The notes below the pieces were generated by a model, which worked only from the letters and a program-made list of their open reading frames with translations, had not been told where the DNA came from and searched no databases. From Bdellovibrio bacteriovorus (GTDB lineage Bacteria > Bdellovibrionota > Bdellovibrionia > Bdellovibrionales > Bdellovibrionaceae): a DNA stretch of 64,000 bases. Positions within the stretch are counted from its first letter, which is position 1; each line of letters starts with the position of its first letter. The position numbers were made by a program, and so were the translations under genes. Below, in pieces: positions 25,686 to 33,841 of this stretch. Location: the NCBI RefSeq assembly GCF_002208115.1, contig NZ_CP020946.1:2666001-2730000 (forward strand). The letters run 5' to 3'.

Positions 25686-28600
25686 CTATTTGATGTCCTG
25701 GATGGAAACAGAAACCATCGTGGAAACACCGCGCTCTTGCATCGTCACGCCGTACAACTTGCCCGCCACTTCCATGGTGTGTTTGTTGTGGGTAACAACA
25801 ATGATCTGAGAACGTTTGGCCATTTCACGAACCAGGTCGTTGAAACGGAAGACGTTGGCGTCATCAAGTGGAGCGTCAACCTCATCCAGCAAACACCATG
25901 GAGATGGTTTCACCAGGAAGATCGAGAACACCAGCGCCACCGCAGTCAAAGCTTTCTCACCACCGGACATCAAAGACACGTTCTGAGTCTTCTTGCCTGG
26001 AGGGCGTGCGATGATCTCGATACCCGCTTCGTTCTTTTCAGTTTCTTCAACAAGTTCCAACCAAGCTTCACCGCCACCGAACAAGACCGGGAATACGCGG
26101 GTGAAACGATCGTTGACCAGCTCGAAGGTTTCCTTGAAACGCTTGGAGCAGATTTTGTTAATACGCTCGATAACCTTGCGCAACTGATCTTTGGCCTCAG
26201 TCAGATCCGCGTGCTGTTTGGTCAGGAATTCGTAACGTTGAGCGGTCTCTTCGTACTCTTCAATCGCAGACAGGTTCACTTCACCGATCTTCGCCAGCTT
26301 CTCACGCAGGTCTTTCAGTTGAGCATCCGCTTCCAGGAAGTCGCCTTCACGGTTCACGTATTTCTCAACAACGTCTGGCAGGTTCAGCATGTAGCGCTCG
26401 CGCACCTGATCAATCAGGTACTGCTCTTTCATCTTCGCCTGCTCCAGTTTCAACTGGGAGTCGTTCATTTTGTGCTGACGTTCATTGCGTGCACGCTGAG
26501 AAGCGGAAGCTTCATCTTCGATCGCACGGATGGATTCAGACATCACTTCGTATTCGTCTTTCGCGCGAGCCGCCTGAAGTTTCAGGGTCTCGACTTCATC
26601 CAAAAGACGTTCAAATTCAATTTTCTTTTCTTCCAGAGTCACCTGAGTGTCGGTCATCTGGGAGTTGTACCCTTCAGCCTCTTCACTCATACGTGCCAAC
26701 TGAGCTTCCAGATCCGTCAGGGATTTGGTCACCATTTCAAGCTGTCTCAAGACACCAGTGTATTCCTGGGTTTTGGAAGCGGACTTCACCTGAAGATCCG
26801 TCACTTCCGCCTGAAGACCGTCAAAGCCCAGACGAACAGAGTTCATTTCAGAATTCAAAGTCTCCACTTCAGATTCCAGCAGAACTTTTCTTTCGCGAGC
26901 CTCGATCAGAGCCTCGTTCAGTTCCTCAAGTTTCTGCTCTTGAACTTCCAGTTGCTCTGTCAGTTTTTTGACTTCGCGTTCCTGGCGCTCTACAGCTGCC
27001 AAGGCATTCTGAACTTCGTTTTCAGCGCGTTCAGCGTCTTTTCTCAATTCGGCAACTTTGATCTCCTGATCGATCTTGCGTTTTTGCGCGCCTTCGAAGT
27101 CATTCAATACGTTGGCCAGCTGCTCTTCGGTCTTTTTAAGAGCCATCTGAGCCAGCTGCAGTTTTCCTGCGAATTCGTCTTTTTTCTCGGACAATTCCTT
27201 GATTTCACGACGACGCTTCAGCATGCCAGAATCGGCGGACTCGGAAGAGCCCCCCGTCAAAACACCGTCAGCAGTCAGGGTGTCACCGTCAAGAGTCACG
27301 AATGTCCAGCCTTCATATCTTGGGCGCAGGTTCAAAGCAGTGCGGATGGAATCCACAATCGCCACGCCATCAAGCATGTAGGTCACTGTGTTTTTGAATT
27401 TATCAGCCGCCTGAACCACGTCTTTCAGGATGGCTTGAACGCCTTCCTGGCCCACCGGGGCTTCTGCGCGGCTGAAAGACAGACCCTGACCGTCAGCAGC
27501 CATGAAGCTGGAACGACCGGATTTGTTTTCTTTCAGGTGAGAAACGGCGTCCACGGCGATATTGGCATCAGAAGACAACAACATCTGCAAACGGGAACCC
27601 AAAGCCGCTTCCATCGCCACTTCGTATTCAGCCGGAACTTCAACAACCTCAGAAACTGGCTGGAAGTGGGATACAACAGAACCGTCCGCCATCATTTCCT
27701 GAGTGCGGGTTTTCTGCCAAAGCATGACCTGCTTCACACCCTCCTGGAAACCTTCAAAGTTGTTTTGCAGGTTCTCCAGACCGTAAAGGCGGGACGCCAC
27801 TTCATTCAAAGAATCCTTGAAGGAATCCACTTCGGCTTTTTTAGTCGCCACGGAATCCTGAAGGATTTTTTTGTTGGCTTCAAAAGAGTCCACATCGCTG
27901 GCAAGATCCAGCTGCATCTGACGCTCTTTATCCAGCTCTGTGATCACTTTTTTGCGGCGGTTTTCGAACTCGACTTGTTTTTCACGAAGTTCGTTCAAAA
28001 CCTGCTGTTCGTTGTCCTGACGGTCTGTCAGGTCCGCGATCTGAGAGGACAGGGAATTCACACGCGCATCCAAAGAGGATTCGGTCTGACCGACGGCGAA
28101 CAGCTCACGACGTTTCGTCGTCAGGTCCTCGTCCACAGTGCCGATGCGGGAATTGAAGTTCTGGAAGATTTCGTTTTTCTCGGTGAAGGCGGCCGACAGA
28201 GTCTCGGACTCTTCCTTCAGCTCGATCACCTGCTCATCCAACGCGGCTTTGTCGCGGGCAAGAAGCTCTTTACGGGCTTGCTGCTCCTGCAGGATGGTGC
28301 CGGTCATCTGTTCATTGCGGCGAGCCTGTTCGATCTCGAAGCGAAGCTCCTGGATCTCCATCTCTTTCTTTTGAACAGTGGATTGTTTGGTGAAGTACTC
28401 AGTCTGCTGCTCTTCAACTGCTTTTTCCTTTTCCAGGATCTGCAGTTTCAGAACTTCCAACTGGCCCTGCAAAGTGGAAAGGTTTGTTTCGCCTTCCACT
28501 TCCATGCTTTGCGCTTCGTTGAAGATCGCCTGAGCCTCATCCGCAGCACGTTTCAGTTCAACGTACTGAGCGGTGGACAGCCACAGATCCAGATCTTCGA

Positions 28601-29273
28601 TCTGATTCTTGATGTTGCGATAGCGTTCCGCACGCTGCGCCTGTCTTTGCAAAGAATCAATCTGGCGTTTCAACTCGCCGATGATGTCCTGCAAACGCAC
28701 CAGATTCTGATCGGTCGCAACCAGTTTGCGCTGGGATTCTTTTTTACGGGCTTTGAACTTGGTGATACCGGCAGCTTCTTCGATAAGCATGCGGCGGTCT
28801 TCAGGTTTCGCAGTGATGATCTTACCGATCATACCTTGAGCGATGATGGAGAAACCTTTGGAACCGGCACCCGTATCCATAAAGATCTCTTGCAGGTCTT
28901 TCAAACGAGCAGGTTCTTTATTGATGAAGTATTCACCTTCACCGTTTCTGTGCAAACGGCGGGTCACCATGATTTCAGAATGTTTAATATATTTTGCCGG
29001 GAATGGACCACCGTCATTTTCAAGTGTCAGGGACACTTCACACATACCCAGTGGAGCATAACCTTCCGCTCCACCGAAGATGACGTCTGTCATTTGGGAT
29101 GCACGCAGATCCTTGGCGGACTGGTCACCCATAACCCACATAAGGGCATCCACGATATTGGATTTACCGCAACCATTCGGTCCGACGATACCCGTGATAC
29201 CGGCATCAAAGTGGATGACGGTGCGGTCTTTGAACGACTTAAAACCAATTAGTTCAATCTTCTTAATTCTCAA
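25686..29273 (-). CDS. smc: Chromosome segregation ATPase SMC
   Basis: SMC organises and compacts DNA as a ring with ScpA and ScpB. The 1195-residue protein is full length: Walker A GPNGCGKSNIVDALMW (32-47), coiled coil to about 500, hinge (about 515-680, including the GGSSESADSG loop), return coil, C-motif LMSGGEKALTAVAL (about 1102) and Walker B CLLDEVDAPLDD (about 1129). It stands alone, with scpA and scpB not adjacent. An antisense reading of nearly the same length exists but is only a by-product of codon usage. Confidence 0.98.
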   Translation of the reverse strand: MRIKKIELIGFKSFKDRTVIHFDAGITGIVGPNGCGKSNIVDALMWVMGDQSAKDLRASQMTDVIFGGAEGYAPLGMCEVSLTLENDGGPFPAKYIKHSEIMVTRRLHRNGEGEYFINKEPARLKDLQEIFMDTGAGSKGFSIIAQGMIGKIITAKPEDRRMLIEEAAGITKFKARKKESQRKLVATDQNLVRLQDIIGELKRQIDSLQRQAQRAERYRNIKNQIEDLDLWLSTAQYVELKRAADEAQAIFNEAQSMEVEGETNLSTLQGQLEVLKLQILEKEKAVEEQQTEYFTKQSTVQKKEMEIQELRFEIEQARRNEQMTGTILQEQQARKELLARDKAALDEQVIELKEESETLSAAFTEKNEIFQNFNSRIGTVDEDLTTKRRELFAVGQTESSLDARVNSLSSQIADLTDRQDNEQQVLNELREKQVEFENRRKKVITELDKERQMQLDLASDVDSFEANKKILQDSVATKKAEVDSFKDSLNEVASRLYGLENLQNNFEGFQEGVKQVMLWQKTRTQEMMADGSVVSHFQPVSEVVEVPAEYEVAMEAALGSRLQMLLSSDANIAVDAVSHLKENKSGRSSFMAADGQGLSFSRAEAPVGQEGVQAILKDVVQAADKFKNTVTYMLDGVAIVDSIRTALNLRPRYEGWTFVTLDGDTLTADGVLTGGSSESADSGMLKRRREIKELSEKKDEFAGKLQLAQMALKKTEEQLANVLNDFEGAQKRKIDQEIKVAELRKDAERAENEVQNALAAVERQEREVKKLTEQLEVQEQKLEELNEALIEARERKVLLESEVETLNSEMNSVRLGFDGLQAEVTDLQVKSASKTQEYTGVLRQLEMVTKSLTDLEAQLARMSEEAEGYNSQMTDTQVTLEEKKIEFERLLDEVETLKLQAARAKDEYEVMSESIRAIEDEASASQRARNERQHKMNDSQLKLEQAKMKEQYLIDQVRERYMLNLPDVVEKYVNREGDFLEADAQLKDLREKLAKIGEVNLSAIEEYEETAQRYEFLTKQHADLTEAKDQLRKVIERINKICSKRFKETFELVNDRFTRVFPVLFGGGEAWLELVEETEKNEAGIEIIARPPGKKTQNVSLMSGGEKALTAVALVFSIFLVKPSPWCLLDEVDAPLDDANVFRFNDLVREMAKRSQIIVVTHNKHTMEVAGKLYGVTMQERGVSTMVSVSIQDIK

Positions 29274-29314
29274 GGTATATCCCCTCTTGAGTACTTCCCC
29301 TCAAATACAAGCCC

Positions 29315-29332
29315 TTGGTCTAGCTAGACCAA
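29315..29332. promoter_or_regulatory. Perfect 18-bp palindrome upstream of smc
   Basis: TTGGTCTAGCTAGACCAA is fully self-complementary and lies 42 bases before the smc start, a typical size and place for a dimeric repressor operator or cruciform. A TTGACA box lies upstream (29366-29371, minus strand), but no convincing -10 box follows at 17 bases. The remaining gap to 29484 holds nothing else clear. Confidence 0.55.
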
Positions 29333-29484
29333 AGACCATTAGAATTTCGCGAGTGTTGGGAAGCATGTCAACCATAGGCTCTTAAAAGAAGGCCTAACGC
29401 TGAAAACTTAAGCAGACTTACAACCGATTTACCTGCTGCATCATGAAAAGCCGCCTAGATATTTTGCATGGCGCCAAATGCAAA

Positions 29485-29512
29485 ACGGCGCACCGGGTAA
29501 CCGGGGCGCCGT
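29485..29512 (-). terminator. Terminator after the Cys-rich lipoprotein gene
   Basis: ACGGCGC-a-CCGG-GTAA-CCGG-g-GCGCCGT is a strong nested hairpin followed on the minus strand by TTTTGCATTT, 41 bases past the stop at 29553. Confidence 0.7.
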
Positions 29513-29552
29513 GGATTGTCGGAATCAAGAAGGAATTTTTATCCGCAGAATC

Positions 29553-30062
29553 TTACAAACACTGTACGGATTGGCCGTACTGGTTCTGCATGATCACACC
29601 AGAACAGTTGTGAGTCACACCGCAGTTGTACTGCTGACCGCCGTAGTAGTAAACGCCGGAGCAAGTCTGGGAAGTCGTTCCACCTGTGTTACCCATGCAG
29701 TATGTGTAGTTCACCGGGATGTACTGTGTACCGCTGACCTGGTAGCACTGGTTGCCGCTCATGATGTACTGACCGGTTGTACCGTTCGTGCAGTATGATT
29801 GTGCCACTTGCTGACCTGTGGACTTGATCGTGCACACGCCGGCAGAGTTGTAAGCATAAGTGGAGTTCGTGGAGCAGTAAGTCTGGTTCACCTGAACCGC
29901 CTGCCCGTTTACGTTCTGATAACAGATGTTGTTGGCGCCCCAGTAATAGATATTGCTGGTACCGCTGTTATTGTCATCCTTGCTACAGTTCGCCAAACCT
30001 ACAGTCATGGCAGTCAGTACAAGGGCTTTCATAATCGTCAGAACATAGTTTTTGAATTTCAT
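29553..30062 (-). CDS. Cys/Tyr/Asn-rich repeat lipoprotein
   Basis: 169 residues. The signal peptide ends in VGLANC, a plausible lipobox. The mature protein is built of degenerate repeats of about 30 residues that each carry a Cys pair and a Gln/Val core (NICYQNVNGQAVQVNQTYC; GVCTIKSTGQQVAQSYC; NQCYQVSGTQYIPVNYTYC), then a shorter Tyr/Gly-rich tail. Composition is extreme in Cys, Tyr, Asn, Gln, Gly and Thr. Probably a surface or periplasmic disulfide-stabilised protein; no family recognised. Confidence 0.78.
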   Translation of the reverse strand: MKFKNYVLTIMKALVLTAMTVGLANCSKDDNNSGTSNIYYWGANNICYQNVNGQAVQVNQTYCSTNSTYAYNSAGVCTIKSTGQQVAQSYCTNGTTGQYIMSGNQCYQVSGTQYIPVNYTYCMGNTGGTTSQTCSGVYYYGGQQYNCGVTHNCSGVIMQNQYGQSVQCL

Positions 30063-30172
30063 AAAATTTGTTTCCTTCTCTATGCTGTTGCTTAAAGCAA
30101 ATCAGCGGCCAAAAACCCCTGGCACGAGTTTCACCAACAAATTTCGAACACTTACAGCATTCAGGAAAGATC

Positions 30173-30325
30173 ATGGAATATGTTCACGCTGTCTTTTGGT
30201 TAGACAGTGACGACAATTGGCTTTCTGAAAAGCGTCTCTACAAAACTATCACGTACCACAATGAAACAAAGCACTTAGCACTGCACAGTGTTTACACAAT
30301 CTGGCAGTGCCCTCTCTATATATAA
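30173..30325 (+). CDS. Possible 50-residue protein
   Basis: A 50-codon reading from ATG 30173 to TAA 30325 with AGGA 6 bases before the start (CAGGAAAGATCATG). The peptide is rich in Trp, Tyr and His (MEYVHAVFWLDSDDNWLS...) and ends 2 bases before the convergent ankyrin gene. It has no recognised homology and could be chance. Confidence 0.25.
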   Translation: MEYVHAVFWLDSDDNWLSEKRLYKTITYHNETKHLALHSVYTIWQCPLYI

Positions 30326-30327
30326 TA

Positions 30328-30810
30328 TCAAGCTTCCGGAGTCGGTCGCGACAGCTTGCGGGAAATCAGGCGGCAGGCGACCTCCATCGGATCCGTCCAC
30401 GATGCCGGGCGGTCACTTAACAAAGACACCACTTCCTTGCGCCCGAAAACCCGGGCCAAATCCAAAGCCGTCATCCCGTGAGGGTTTTTATCCTCCAACC
30501 GGGCGCCGTTACTTAATAACAGCTCCGCCAAACGCGTGTGCCCTTTAAAGCAAACCCCCATCAGCACCGAATTTCCCATATCATCGGTGGAGTTCACATC
30601 CGCCCCGCGCTCTATCAGAAATTCGGCCGCGTCTTCCTGATTGTTGTAAGCCGCCAGCATCAAAAGCGTGTGCCCCTTGAAATTGCGGATCTCCAACCCG
30701 CCACCAAAATCCAGATATTGTTTCAAAGCCTCGCAGTTGCCGTTGCGGGCCTCTTCAAAGATCAGTGGCTCCACCACCATTGTTTTTTTATACTCTTCCC
30801 AGGTCGCCAT
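30328..30810 (-). CDS. Ankyrin-repeat protein paired with catalase
   Basis: 160 residues with three to four ankyrin repeats (FKGHTLLMLAAYNNQEDAAEFLIERGADVN; MGNSVLMGVCFKGHTRLAELLLSNGARLED; HGMTALDLARVFGRKEVVSLL). No signal peptide, so cytoplasmic. It begins 12 bases after the catalase stop on the same strand. Ankyrin proteins encoded beside catalases (AnkB in Pseudomonas) are known to aid catalase activity, and the same role is likely here by context. Confidence 0.9.
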   Translation of the reverse strand: MATWEEYKKTMVVEPLIFEEARNGNCEALKQYLDFGGGLEIRNFKGHTLLMLAAYNNQEDAAEFLIERGADVNSTDDMGNSVLMGVCFKGHTRLAELLLSNGARLEDKNPHGMTALDLARVFGRKEVVSLLSDRPASWTDPMEVACRLISRKLSRPTPEA

Positions 30811-30822
30811 ACATCCCCCGCC

Positions 30823-32310
30823 CTAATGATGGGCACTGCCACTTTCATATTTGTCGGAATAAACCTTCACTCCCATGCGTTCGGCCAAGCCGCCACCGTA
30901 AGCAGGATCGCACCTCATAAAGACGTCGATCTGCCGGCGCACGATTTCCTCCGGCACGTTCCCGCCCTTCATGTGTTCAGCGATATTGTCCAGCAGTTGC
31001 CTTTTTTTATCGGCATCCATCAACCGGAACAAATCCCCCGCCTGGCGGTAATCATCATTCCCCTGACGATGATCAAAACGATCCATGATGGCATCATCCA
31101 GCTTTAAAGGCGGTTCGCGGTACTGCTCTTGTTGAGCGGGCCCGCCGAAAGAGTTCGGTTCATAATAAGCATGATTGTATTCCGGAACATCCAGGCGCAT
31201 GGCCCCATCCAGATGATAGTGATTCACTTCCACTTTGGGTTTGTTCACCGGAAGCATTTCATAATGGGTCCCGATACGATAGCGATGGGCATCCGCATAC
31301 GCGAAGGTTCGCGACTGCAGCATCTTGTCCGGGGACCATGAAACACCCGGCACCATGTTGTTCGGATTGAAGGCGGCCTGCTCGATTTCGGCAAAATAGT
31401 TTGTGGGATTGCGATTAAGCTCCATGGTGCCCACTTCAATCATCGGGAACTCTCCATGCGGCCACACCTTGGTAAGATCAAAGGGATTGTACCAGGTCTT
31501 CTTAGCCTGCTCTTCAGTCATGATTTGCACATACATGCGCCACTTCGGGAAATCCCGGGCTTCGATTGAGTTGAACAAATCCTCCTGATGACTTTCGCGC
31601 GTGCGCCCGACCAGTTCGGCCGCTTCATCGTTCATCAGATTTTTGATCCCCTGCTGGGTCTTGAAGTGGAACTTCACCCAGTGGCGTTCCCCCTTGCTGC
31701 TGATCAGGGAATAGGTGTGCGAACCAAAGCCGTGCATATGTCGGTACGAAGCCGGCAAGCCACGATCCGAAAACAGAATTGTCACCTGATGGCAGGACTC
31801 CGGGCTGAGGGACCAGAAATCCCACATCGCTGTGGGGCTGCGCAAATTAGAGCGCGGATCACGCTTTTGCGTGTGAATAAAGTCAGGGAACTTATAAGGA
31901 TCGCGCACGAAAAAGACCGGCGTGTTGTTGCCGACCAGATCAAAGTTGCCTTCTTCGGTATAAAACTTCAGCGCAAAGCCGCGCACGTCACGCTCGGCAT
32001 CGGCGGCTCCCCGTTCGCCCGCCACAGTGGAAAAGCGAATCAGTAAATCTGTTTTGGTTCCCGGCTGAAGGAACTTGGCACGGGTGTATTTGGAAATATC
32101 GCCGGTGATCGTCAGTGTCCCAAAAGCCCCCGAGCCCTTGGCATGCACAGTTCTTTCCGGCACGCGCTCACGATTTTGGTGCGCCAGCTTTTCTATCAGT
32201 GCCACATCCTGAAGCACCAAGGGCCCGCGCGCCCCCACAGTCATCGAGTTTTGATTGTCTGGAACCGGCGCACCAGCACTGGTGGTCAAGCCCTTCTTGG
32301 ATTGAGCCAT
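30823..32310 (-). CDS. katA: Haem catalase (monofunctional, small-subunit)
   Basis: Converts hydrogen peroxide to water and oxygen. The 495-residue protein shows catalytic [12 protein letters not shown] (His56), [11 protein letters not shown] (Asn about 129), and the haem-ligand helix [14 protein letters not shown] with its Tyr near residue 340. Length fits clade 3 small-subunit catalases. AGGA at spacing 8 selects ATG 32310 rather than the ATG at 32319, which touches the ribosome-binding site. No signal peptide. Cotranscribed with the ankyrin gene. The specific symbol is by family similarity. Confidence 0.95.
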   Translation of the reverse strand: MAQSKKGLTTSAGAPVPDNQNSMTVGARGPLVLQDVALIEKLAHQNRERVPERTVHAKGSGAFGTLTITGDISKYTRAKFLQPGTKTDLLIRFSTVAGERGAADAERDVRGFALKFYTEEGNFDLVGNNTPVFFVRDPYKFPDFIHTQKRDPRSNLRSPTAMWDFWSLSPESCHQVTILFSDRGLPASYRHMHGFGSHTYSLISSKGERHWVKFHFKTQQGIKNLMNDEAAELVGRTRESHQEDLFNSIEARDFPKWRMYVQIMTEEQAKKTWYNPFDLTKVWPHGEFPMIEVGTMELNRNPTNYFAEIEQAAFNPNNMVPGVSWSPDKMLQSRTFAYADAHRYRIGTHYEMLPVNKPKVEVNHYHLDGAMRLDVPEYNHAYYEPNSFGGPAQQEQYREPPLKLDDAIMDRFDHRQGNDDYRQAGDLFRLMDADKKRQLLDNIAEHMKGGNVPEEIVRRQIDVFMRCDPAYGGGLAERMGVKVYSDKYESGSAHH

Positions 32311-32474
32311 GGTCTGCATCCTTTCATGTTTTTTTGAACGACCCCCTCAGCATAAAGACAAAAAATATATCACCGTGAGTTGTATTTTATTGCTGTGTCA
32401 GACAAAACTCGCCGCTCTGCCAGGGTTGTGGAAATACAAATATCCCCCTTGGGTCAACGGCGTAAGATGACGAA

Positions 32475-32984
32475 ATGAACACGCAAGCTCAGCCTTTGAC
32501 GCTGGCCTTTTCCATTACGGCACTGGTGCTTTACATACCGGCGAATCTGTTCCCGTTTATGAGCATCGAACTTTATGGTCGCAAGAATACGGCGACCATT
32601 TGGGACGGCATTGTCTCGCTGGCCGAAGCGGGATCGTGGCCCATTGCCATCATCGTATTTTTAGCAAGCATTCTGATTCCCCTGCTGAAGCTTTTTATTC
32701 TTTTTTACCTGTCCTTGGATTCATCCCGCCATCATCCGAAGCTCAAAGACCAGCTTTACCGAATCGTCGAAGCTATCGGCCGCTGGTCGATGCTGGATAT
32801 CTTTCTGCTGGCAATCATGATCGCGATTCTGAAGCTGGGAAAATGGGCCACCGTGGAGCCCAAACCTGGCGCACTGCTGTTTGCCCTGGTGGTGATTTTC
32901 ACCATGCTGGCGTCCGCTTACTTCAACCGGGATTCCGCCCCTGCAAAGGAACAACCTCATGAATCCGGAAAAGACCGTTCGTAA
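32475..32984 (+). CDS. pqiA: Single-domain PqiA-like membrane protein
   Basis: 169 residues with four predicted membrane helices (about 8-28, 53-79, 100-122, 126-145) and PqiA features (YIPANLFPFMSIELYG; GIVSLAEAGSWPIAIIVFLASILIPLLKL). E. coli PqiA has two such domains in about 417 residues; this one has a single domain. It overlaps the PqiB-like gene by 26 bases, and the two probably form an envelope lipid-transport unit. The ribosome-binding site is weak. Confidence 0.85.
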   Translation: MNTQAQPLTLAFSITALVLYIPANLFPFMSIELYGRKNTATIWDGIVSLAEAGSWPIAIIVFLASILIPLLKLFILFYLSLDSSRHHPKLKDQLYRIVEAIGRWSMLDIFLLAIMIAILKLGKWATVEPKPGALLFALVVIFTMLASAYFNRDSAPAKEQPHESGKDRS

Positions 32985-33804
32985 AATCAGCTCGCACTGG
33001 TATGTGTGGCTGTTCCCTGTTTTTGCGGTGCTGATTTCAGCATGGCTGCTGGTGCAGTATCTGACCGGACTGGGGCCAAAGATCGAAATCTCTTTCGACG
33101 ACGGCAGCCGCATCGAGGCGGAAAAAACCAGGTTGAGCTATCGGGGTGTGGAAATAGGCAGCGTGACTGACGTAAAGCTGTCAGAAGACCAAAAGAAAGT
33201 CATCGTGCATGCCCGTCTTAAAAAGGATGCAAAAAAATTCGCAGAAGAAGGCGCCAAATACTGGATCGTCACCCCCAAGGTCAGCATTCAGGGAATCACC
33301 GGCCTTGAAACCCTGATTGAAGGACCTTACATCGCTGCCCAGCCGGGCGATGGCGGTGAAAAAACCGAATTCCAGGGAAAGCAGGAAAGTGAAACCGACG
33401 ACCCCTTGGAAGACACCGTGGCCTATCGGCTGGAAACCGCAAACGCGGAATCCATCAATCCCGGTGACAATGTCAGCTTCAGGGGCATGAACGTGGGCAC
33501 CGTCACCAAAGTGACCTTAAGCAAGACCGCACAAACCCTGCATGTACAGATCAACCTGCAAAGCAAGTACGCCCGCCTGGTGCGCACAAACACTCAGTTC
33601 TGGCGCAAAGTCGGCGTGCAGGCCAAACTGGGGCTGTTTAAATCAGAACTTAAGATCAATTCACTGGAAACACTTCTACACGGCGGCATTGAAATGTTCA
33701 CTCCGGACCCCGCTGGCGAAATCGCCAAATACAACCACAAGTTCCCGTTACACAGCTCGGCCCCCAAGGACTGGCAGAAATGGAACCCTTCCTTAGAAAA
33801 ATAA
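32959..33804 (+). CDS. pqiB: PqiB/MlaD-like MCE-domain protein
   Basis: 281 residues: N-terminal membrane helix (about 13-34, WYVWLFPVFAVLISAWLLVQ), then two MCE domains (about 40-120, with RLSYRGVEIGSVTDVKL, and 155-235, with NVSFRGMNVGTVTKVTL). MCE proteins form hexameric tunnels for lipids across the periplasm; PqiB has three MCE domains and a long needle coil, so this is a short form. AAAGGA lies upstream of the ATG, inside pqiA. A PqiC lipoprotein gene is missing here. Confidence 0.88.
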   Translation: MNPEKTVRKISSHWYVWLFPVFAVLISAWLLVQYLTGLGPKIEISFDDGSRIEAEKTRLSYRGVEIGSVTDVKLSEDQKKVIVHARLKKDAKKFAEEGAKYWIVTPKVSIQGITGLETLIEGPYIAAQPGDGGEKTEFQGKQESETDDPLEDTVAYRLETANAESINPGDNVSFRGMNVGTVTKVTLSKTAQTLHVQINLQSKYARLVRTNTQFWRKVGVQAKLGLFKSELKINSLETLLHGGIEMFTPDPAGEIAKYNHKFPLHSSAPKDWQKWNPSLEK

Positions 33805-33808
33805 AAAA

Positions 33809-33832
33809 AGCCCTCTTCATCAGAGGGCTTTT
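33809..33832. terminator. Bidirectional terminator between pqiB and ppdK
   Basis: AGCCCTCT-TCATC-AGAGGGCT with A-run before and T-run after (TTTTTC) serves both convergent genes. Confidence 0.88.
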
Positions 33833-33841
33833 TCATTTAGC

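Noticed and set aside
25737-29252. A 1171-codon open frame antisense to smc
   Set aside because: It covers almost exactly the smc gene in the opposite strand and encodes a Phe/His/Leu-rich protein with no motif. It results from the codon use of coiled-coil coding DNA.
30328-32310. Catalase-ankyrin pair as a new system
   Set aside because: This pairing is known from other proteobacteria and needs no new explanation.
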